Shown here: positions 59,211 to 64,000 of the stretch, in pieces | Layout of the letters: the number at the start of each line of letters is the position of its first letter | Numbering within the stretch: the stretch's first letter is position 1 | Source: Micromonospora terminaliae | Lineage (GTDB): Bacteria > Actinomycetota > Actinomycetes > Mycobacteriales > Micromonosporaceae | Assembly: GCF_009671205.1 (NCBI RefSeq) | Contig: NZ_CP045309.1 | Span: 2,046,001 to 2,110,000, forward strand | Length of the DNA stretch: 64,000 nt | Direction: 5' to 3' | Made by a program: the position numbers and the translations under genes | The notes under the pieces: model-generated | Seen by the model: only the letters and a program-made list of their open reading frames with translations | Database searches by the model: none | Told to the model about the DNA's origin: nothing

Positions 59211-59419
59211 CCGAGAGGTCGCGCTGGGGTCGACATCCTCCTATGGCTCCTTTCGCGGCATAGTTCTGCCTCACCGCCGCCGGTCGCGCCAAGCGTTCGA
59301 TGGGCGGCCACGGCTTGTGTTCCTCGTGTACCAGCCGTTCGGCGGCGAGAACGCCCGTCGATCTGCATCAACTAGACCAAGGGCACCACGTAACGGCAGG
59401 CTCCAATACCCTGCTGCCC

Positions 59420-59563
59420 ATGACGATCGCTCTGAATGCTCTGGACACCCTGGCCGACGGCCACCGCACGGGCGGCGCTCTCGGCGGCGCCCTGATCGGT
59501 GGTGTTGCCGCTGGTGTCTTGTACGGCATCATCTACCTGGTCCGGAAGTTGAGGGACCGGTAA
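59420..59563 (+). CDS. Small single-pass membrane protein
   Basis: 47 residues from ATG 59420. A polar start (MTIALNALDTLADGHRTG) is followed by a Gly-rich helix GALGGALIGGVAAGVLYGII and a basic end YLVRKLRDR. Possible function unknown. Confidence 0.5.
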   Translation: MTIALNALDTLADGHRTGGALGGALIGGVAAGVLYGIIYLVRKLRDR

Positions 59564-59754
59564 GAATGTTCCACCCTCGTAGCAGGGCCAGATGCTGAGG
59601 CCCACATTTGGGTCCGCACCGCGCTTCGGCCCGCATGAACAGGTCGGCCACACGGTGCCGATGCAGCGCGGGACCTGCTGACCGCAGGGTGGCGGCCAGG
59701 GTGAGTTGCCGGGTTGGGCCCCACGCTCAATCGGTGAGTCCGGCTCGTCACGAG

Positions 59755-59795
59755 GAGAGTGCCCCGGTCCATGGTGGTGGACCCGGGGCACTCTC
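59755..59795. terminator. Strong hairpin ending the hydrolase operon
   Basis: GAGAGTGCCCCGG at 59755-59767 pairs perfectly with CCGGGGCACTCTC at 59783-59795, and the stem continues with GGTCCA/TGGACC with one bulged C. It lies just beyond the stop at 59806 on the minus strand. Confidence 0.85.
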
Positions 59796-59805
59796 GTCAC
59801 AGGCG

Positions 59806-60654
59806 TCAGCAGGTGGCCCTGGCGGCGTCGGTGATGAGGTTGGCGACGATTCGGGGGTTGCTGAGCATGACGACGTGGGACGCGTTCGGGACTTCGACGA
59901 CCTTGCGCATGTTGGCGCGGGCGTACATCCACCGGGCGCACGCGGGCGGGATGGCCTTGTCCTGACCGGCGAACAGTCCCCAGGACGGGATCGTCTTCCA
60001 GGCCGCGGCCGTGGTCGGGAAGATGAAGGAGTCGGCGTCGAACGGACGCTGTGTGGCCTGCAGGACCCGGAAGGCGCTGGTGGAGATGTCGGCGGCGAAG
60101 GCCGCCTTGCCGTCCTTGCTCAGGTACAGGTCGATGCCGGTCGTTCCGTCGGCCTTCGTGTACGGGACCCCGACGCTCACCGGCCCGACCTCGCTGCCGG
60201 GGAACTTGGTGATCAGCTCGCCCTGCGTCTCGCCGACCTCGGGTACGAATGCCGCGATGTAGACCAGCGCCTTGACGTTGGCCTTCCCGGCGGCTGCGTT
60301 GGTGATGACCGTTCCTCCCATGGAGTGCGCGACGAGCACGACGGGTCCGGGGATGGAGTCCAGCAGACTGGCGATGTACGGGGCATCGGTCGGGATGCCT
60401 CGCAGCGGGTTGGACCCGCAGACAGTGGTGTAGCCCCTGGACTGCAGCTCCTGGATGGTGGCGTTCCAGCACGACGAGTCGGCGTAGCCGCCGTGCACCA
60501 GCACGATCGTGGGCTTGGTTCCGGTGGTGCCGGTGCTGCCGGTGGTGGCGGCCTCGGCGGGGCTGCCGATGATCGCGGCGGCCGTGGCCGCCGCGGCGGT
60601 GGCGCCGATGCCCGCGACGAGCGTGCGCCGCGAGATGGTGGAGTCGGTATTCAT
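59806..60654 (-). CDS. Tat-exported alpha/beta hydrolase
   Basis: 282 residues. A twin-arginine signal ISRRTLVAGIGATAAAATAA precedes a signal-cleavage Ala-rich stretch. The hydrolase core has TIVLVHGGYADSSCWNATI (oxyanion HG), VVLVAHSMGGTVITNAA (nucleophile Ser in GHSMG-type), LFAGQDKAIPP (Asp) and NASHVVML (His). It probably acts on an ester or amide outside the cell. It follows the second hydrolase gene by 17 bp and shares its scaffold, so the pair arose by duplication. Confidence 0.88.
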   Translation of the reverse strand: MNTDSTISRRTLVAGIGATAAAATAAAIIGSPAEAATTGSTGTTGTKPTIVLVHGGYADSSCWNATIQELQSRGYTTVCGSNPLRGIPTDAPYIASLLDSIPGPVVLVAHSMGGTVITNAAAGKANVKALVYIAAFVPEVGETQGELITKFPGSEVGPVSVGVPYTKADGTTGIDLYLSKDGKAAFAADISTSAFRVLQATQRPFDADSFIFPTTAAAWKTIPSWGLFAGQDKAIPPACARWMYARANMRKVVEVPNASHVVMLSNPRIVANLITDAARATC

Positions 60655-60671
60655 GGGTTTCTCCGATCGGG

Positions 60672-61355
60672 TCAGCGGCTCGCGGCCTGGCGGATGAGGT
60701 CAGCGACGGCCTGGGGCTGGGAGGCGTAGATCGCGTGGCTGCCGATGGCCTCGACGGTGACGGCACCAGCGCGGCTGGCCATAGCGCGCTGGGCGGGCGG
60801 GGGGATCATGCGGTCTTCGGTGGCGACCAGGTAGAAGGCGGGCTTGTGCCGCCACGCCGGTTCGGTGACCGCACCGGCGAGGGCGCCGACGCCCCAGGGC
60901 ACCTGCGAGTCGGCGAGGAAGGCCGCTTCGTCGGCGGGCAGGTCACCGGCGAAGGAGTGGTGGAACTTGTCCCGGTCGAGGAACAGGAACCCGTCGCGGG
61001 GTGGCAGGATCGGCGGGACCGGGGCGCCGGGCAGCGGGTCGGCGATCAGGGTTTTGACCGACTCGCCCTTATCCGGCGCGAACGCGGCGATGTAGACCAG
61101 CGCCTGCACGGCGGGGTGGGTGCCGGCTTCGCTGATGACCGCTCCGCCGTAGGAGTGGCCGACGAGTACGGCCGGGCCGTCGAGGCCGTCGAGGATGAAC
61201 CGGGTGGCTTCGACATCGCCTTCGAGGGACATCGTCGGGTTCTGGACGATCTTGACGTTGAAGCCGTCGTCGGTCAGGCGCCGGTGCACGCCCAGCCAGC
61301 CCGATCCGTCGACGAAGCCGCCGTGCACCAGCACGACGTTGCGGATAGTACTCAT
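60672..61355 (-). CDS. Cytoplasmic alpha/beta hydrolase
   Basis: 227 residues from ATG 61355 after CAGGAGCAGCGC. NVVLVHGGFVDGSGWLGVHR, AVLVGHSYGGAVISEAGT (Ser), VATEDRMIPP (Asp) and GSHAIYASQP (His) make the triad. It lacks a signal peptide and is otherwise similar to the exported paralog downstream. The gene is 104 bp downstream of the large regulator, on the same strand, so control by it is likely (inference). Confidence 0.88.
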   Translation of the reverse strand: MSTIRNVVLVHGGFVDGSGWLGVHRRLTDDGFNVKIVQNPTMSLEGDVEATRFILDGLDGPAVLVGHSYGGAVISEAGTHPAVQALVYIAAFAPDKGESVKTLIADPLPGAPVPPILPPRDGFLFLDRDKFHHSFAGDLPADEAAFLADSQVPWGVGALAGAVTEPAWRHKPAFYLVATEDRMIPPPAQRAMASRAGAVTVEAIGSHAIYASQPQAVADLIRQAASR

Positions 61356-61458
61356 GCGCTGCTCCTGGAGATCGTGAGCGGCAGGCAGGTCGCCCACCGC
61401 TTCGATCTCCATTGCATGGTGTGGCGCTGCGGTGAACCAGGCAGAACCACATGCAGAA

Positions 61459-63729
61459 CTACGAAGCTCCGCCAGCGCTGATCGCGGTTGCCTTCTGTCG
61501 GCATTCGGCGGTCCGCTCGTTCTCGCCGATCGACTCGAAGACCTCGGCGGCCCGCAGCAGGGCTTGGCAGGCTTGCTCGGGTTCGTCGGGAAGGTAGAGG
61601 TCGGCGAGCATCCACAGGATGGTGGCTTGCTGGAAGCGGTTGTGGGCGCCGTCGAGCAGGTCAACGGCGCGCAGCATGAGCGGGAGGCCCTCGTCGGTGC
61701 GGCCCGTGTCGCCTAGTACCTGTGCGATGCGCGACAGCACAATGGGTAGGGTGTTTTCGGCAATGATTGGTGTCATGCCCGACGTCGAGTCCTCGGCCAG
61801 ACGGCGGGCATGGGCGTAGCAGGTCAGGGCCTCCTCGGCGTCGCCGAGTCGGCGCGCGATGAGGCCGCGCGATACCCAGCTCTGGCAGCTCGCATCAATG
61901 TCGCCGAGCTTGTCGAATAGTTCCGCTGCGGCCATCGCGCAAGTGCGGGCGGCTGGCAGGTCGCCGAGCTTGTAGTGGGCGCTGGCCAGGTAGTCCAAAG
62001 ACCACGCCTCCTGGAGCGTGTCTCCAGCCGCACGCGCCAGGTCCAGCGCTTTCCCGGCGTAGTCCAGTGCGGGTCGGATGTCTCGCCAGGGCAGGGTGAA
62101 GGTCCAGGCCACGTAGTTGAGGAACTCGGCCTGTAAACCGAGGTCGCCCATGTAGACAGCTGAGTCGTGGCCGAGTTGGAAGACATCGCGCCACTGCTGC
62201 CAGTGCAGCCATCGGTCGGAGAACCAGTGCAGGGCGGCGACCGCCGCCACGACGAGGTCGTGGTCACCGGCAAGCGCTGCGGCTCCAAGCGCAGGGAACC
62301 AGTGTTCGGCTTCGAGGCGGATCCACGCGTCGGCGTCCTCCGCCGACGCGAACGTGGCGTGTTCCCCGCGCGGTTCGAACCACTGCCCAGCTGTGCGCAG
62401 GGTCGTCAACAGCCACGTCACCATCCGCCGACGCGCCGCAGCGACCTCGGCCGCGGAGTTCTCCCGCTCCAGGCGCTGGTGCGCGTACAGCCGAACGAGA
62501 TCGTGGAAGCGGTATCGGCCGCCTGCGGCCGCCTCCAGAAGGCCTAAGTCGACCAGGTCGTCAAGCTGATCCTCGGTGTCGGCCAGCGCCGTCTGGGCGA
62601 TGACAGCGGTCAGGAGTGCACTGAAATCCAGTCCCGGTGCCAGCGAAGCCGCTCGGAACACGTCACGGGCACCCTCGGGCAGCTGCTCGTAAGACATCGC
62701 GAACGCTGCAGCGATCTTCAAATCCCCTGCGGTGAGCTGGTCCAGGCGCCGCTCGCTGCTCGAAAGCCGACCCACCAGATCCGCCACCGTCCAATGCGGC
62801 TGCGCTACGAGACGGTTGCCAGCGATGCGCAGGGCCAGCGGCAGGCCGCCCAGCATCTCCACGAGGGCTTGCAGCTCCTGCGGCCGTGGCGCATCGCCGC
62901 GTTCGGCGACGATGCGCCACAGCATGTCGTACGCGTCGACATCCGGCATCGGATCCAGGTGCAGCCGTTGCACGCCTTCCAGACCGGCCAACAGCCGACG
63001 ACTGGTGACCAGCAGCTGACTGGCCCCCGCCCCGGGCAACAGCAGGCGTACCTGTGCCTCCGACGCCGCGTCGTCGACGATCACCAGGACTCGGCGATCG
63101 CGCAGCAACTGCCGGTACAGTCCGGCTCGCTCGTCGGGCTCCTGCGGGATCTGCTGCTCGCGCACACCCAACGCCCGCAAGACCCGGGACAGTATCTCGT
63201 CGCTGCCTAGAGGGCGTATACCCATTCCCGCGGCGTCAACGAAGTGCACTCCACCGGCGAAGGTGTCGCGCAAGCTGTGCGCCGCGCGTACGACCAGACT
63301 GGTCTTTCCCAGGCCAGCGCCGCCCGAGATCACCGCCGTACCCGACTGGCCGGGCGCGCCCGGCTGTCGGCACACCACCCGGGTAATCCAGGCCAGCTCG
63401 GCTGCGCGGCCGGTGAAATCGCCGACCGACCCCGGTAGCTCGCACAGACCCGTAGCCACGGCCAGGTGCACCGACCGGGTCCGCCCGGCCTTGGCCAACG
63501 CCAGGAACGCCTCCCGCGGTGCGCCATCCAGCTTCAGCGCGTCGGCGATCTGCGCCACGGTACGCCGCTGCGGCCCGAGCGCTCGGCCGCGTTCCATATC
63601 GCTGAGCGCGCGCACGCTGACCCCGGATGCCTCCGCCAGCTCCTCCAAACTCAGTGCGAGCGCGTGACGTGCCGTGCGCAAGGCGGCGGCAAATGTGGCG
63701 ATCGGCTCACTCGAATCACGGTCGATCAT
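61459..63729 (-). CDS. HTH-NB-ARC-TPR (STAND-type) regulator
   Basis: 756 residues. The N-terminal XRE-type HTH reads LALSLEELAEASGVSVRALS, DMERGRALGPQRRTVAQIAD. The NB-ARC ATPase has Walker A GGAGLGKTSL, Walker B LVIVDDA, TSRRLLAG, MLGGLPLALRIAG and RFHDLVRLYA (MHD-like). The C-terminal 320 residues are TPR repeats (for example LDYLASAHYKLGDLPAARTC, GLIARRLGDAEEALTCYAHA). Such proteins activate secondary-metabolism or stress genes on ligand binding. Downstream hydrolase genes on the same strand are the likely targets. Confidence 0.9.
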   Translation of the reverse strand: MIDRDSSEPIATFAAALRTARHALALSLEELAEASGVSVRALSDMERGRALGPQRRTVAQIADALKLDGAPREAFLALAKAGRTRSVHLAVATGLCELPGSVGDFTGRAAELAWITRVVCRQPGAPGQSGTAVISGGAGLGKTSLVVRAAHSLRDTFAGGVHFVDAAGMGIRPLGSDEILSRVLRALGVREQQIPQEPDERAGLYRQLLRDRRVLVIVDDAASEAQVRLLLPGAGASQLLVTSRRLLAGLEGVQRLHLDPMPDVDAYDMLWRIVAERGDAPRPQELQALVEMLGGLPLALRIAGNRLVAQPHWTVADLVGRLSSSERRLDQLTAGDLKIAAAFAMSYEQLPEGARDVFRAASLAPGLDFSALLTAVIAQTALADTEDQLDDLVDLGLLEAAAGGRYRFHDLVRLYAHQRLERENSAAEVAAARRRMVTWLLTTLRTAGQWFEPRGEHATFASAEDADAWIRLEAEHWFPALGAAALAGDHDLVVAAVAALHWFSDRWLHWQQWRDVFQLGHDSAVYMGDLGLQAEFLNYVAWTFTLPWRDIRPALDYAGKALDLARAAGDTLQEAWSLDYLASAHYKLGDLPAARTCAMAAAELFDKLGDIDASCQSWVSRGLIARRLGDAEEALTCYAHARRLAEDSTSGMTPIIAENTLPIVLSRIAQVLGDTGRTDEGLPLMLRAVDLLDGAHNRFQQATILWMLADLYLPDEPEQACQALLRAAEVFESIGENERTAECRQKATAISAGGAS

Positions 63730-63790
63730 GGTCTGACGTTATGGACGGCGGTTGAGCCGCCGCGTCTGTCAGATGACTGAATCCCGCCCG

Positions 63791-64000
63791 TCACATGCTG
63801 TCGTCCCCGTCGATGAACATCATCGCTCTGGCCAGTTCAGTACGCGTCTTCACACCCACCTTCGGATAGATCCGGTAAAGATGGCTACCAACCGTTCGCG
63901 GGGACAAGAACAAGCGGCTGGCGATCTCCCGATTACTCAGTCCTTCCGCGGCCATCACCGCCACCTGCAGCTCCTGCGGCGTGAGATCCTGGCGGGCGTC
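63791..64000 (-). CDS. LuxR-family regulator, C-terminal fragment (runs off window)
   Basis: The minus strand from 64000 reads DLTPQELQVAVMAAEGLSNR, EIASRLFLSPRTVGSHLYRI and YPKVGVKTRTELARA, ending at the TGA at 63791. This is a LuxR-type HTH (SNREIAxxLxxSxxTVxxHL). Some positions are unusual (RIYPKVG for KIFRKLG). The receiver or ligand domain lies outside. Confidence 0.85.
   Translation of the reverse strand, partial: DARQDLTPQELQVAVMAAEGLSNREIASRLFLSPRTVGSHLYRIYPKVGVKTRTELARAMMFIDGDDSM

Overview
The window is high-GC DNA with Shine-Dalgarno-led genes, GTG starts, ATGA/GTGA overlaps and actinobacterial families (DUF4192, DUF397, XRE regulators with TPR-like tails, SpoIIE/RsbW-type pairs, ECF sigma factors, twin-arginine-exported alpha/beta hydrolases). 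It is most consistent with a filamentous actinomycete, and gene content suggests Micromonosporaceae (an inference; there is no rRNA to prove it). No complete tRNA, rRNA or CRISPR array was found. Much of the window is accessory chromosome: IS fragments, frameshifted genes and tRNA-derived scars separate short intact modules.

1-9.1 kb: the end of a CHAT-domain protein, then a one-direction module. It holds a methyltransferase-like protein, a DPMCGSGTT/TSPPY DNA methyltransferase, several conserved proteins of unknown function, a DUF4192 protein, a membrane-anchored GGDEF protein and a Cys-rich zinc-ribbon-like protein. Repeated TGTCAGG half-sites lie on both sides of the methyltransferase pair. 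9.1-12.3 kb is a decayed patch (broken membrane gene, HTH remnant, IS481 end) around two intact genes.

12.4-21.1 kb: a HAD hydrolase convergent with an XRE regulator; divergent from the regulator runs a possible operon of two unknown proteins, a SAM methyltransferase, a small Cys protein, a GPP34 protein, an APC permease and two GNAT acetyltransferases, closed by a nested hairpin. This looks like a small metabolite or stress cluster of unknown product. 21.1-24.4 kb has a shikimate-dehydrogenase-like wreck, a membrane protein, an IS5-type remnant, a secreted protein and two repeat elements.

24.4-35.5 kb: ECF sigma with a CU044_5270-like membrane partner; a gene split by an in-frame TGA; a tRNA-Arg(CCT) 3' fragment; a SMI1/KNR4-like protein; an FAD oxidoreductase with an ECF41-like sigma factor; an EEP nuclease; and a secreted HNH nuclease. 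35.5-41.7 kb is mostly gene-poor, but carries a GAF-SpoIIE phosphatase with an RsbW-like kinase, and a MarR regulator with a P-loop-less kinase-like protein.

41.9-48 kb: a secreted protein and an exopolysaccharide locus (NodB deacetylase fused to a GT2 synthase plus a small membrane partner), facing a doubly frameshifted GH6 glucanase gene; then an IS5-type element inserted in an IS481 remnant. 48-56.6 kb: two convergent DUF3592 paralogs, a barstar-like protein with an unknown partner, a visibly AT-richer islet, an IS110-family element whose 5' noncoding end is the expected place for a bridge RNA, and small DUF6907-like and DUF397 proteins. 57-64 kb: frameshifted membrane and ChaA-like genes, IS256 and IS701 scraps, then two tandem alpha/beta hydrolases downstream of a large HTH-NB-ARC-TPR regulator and the end of a LuxR regulator.
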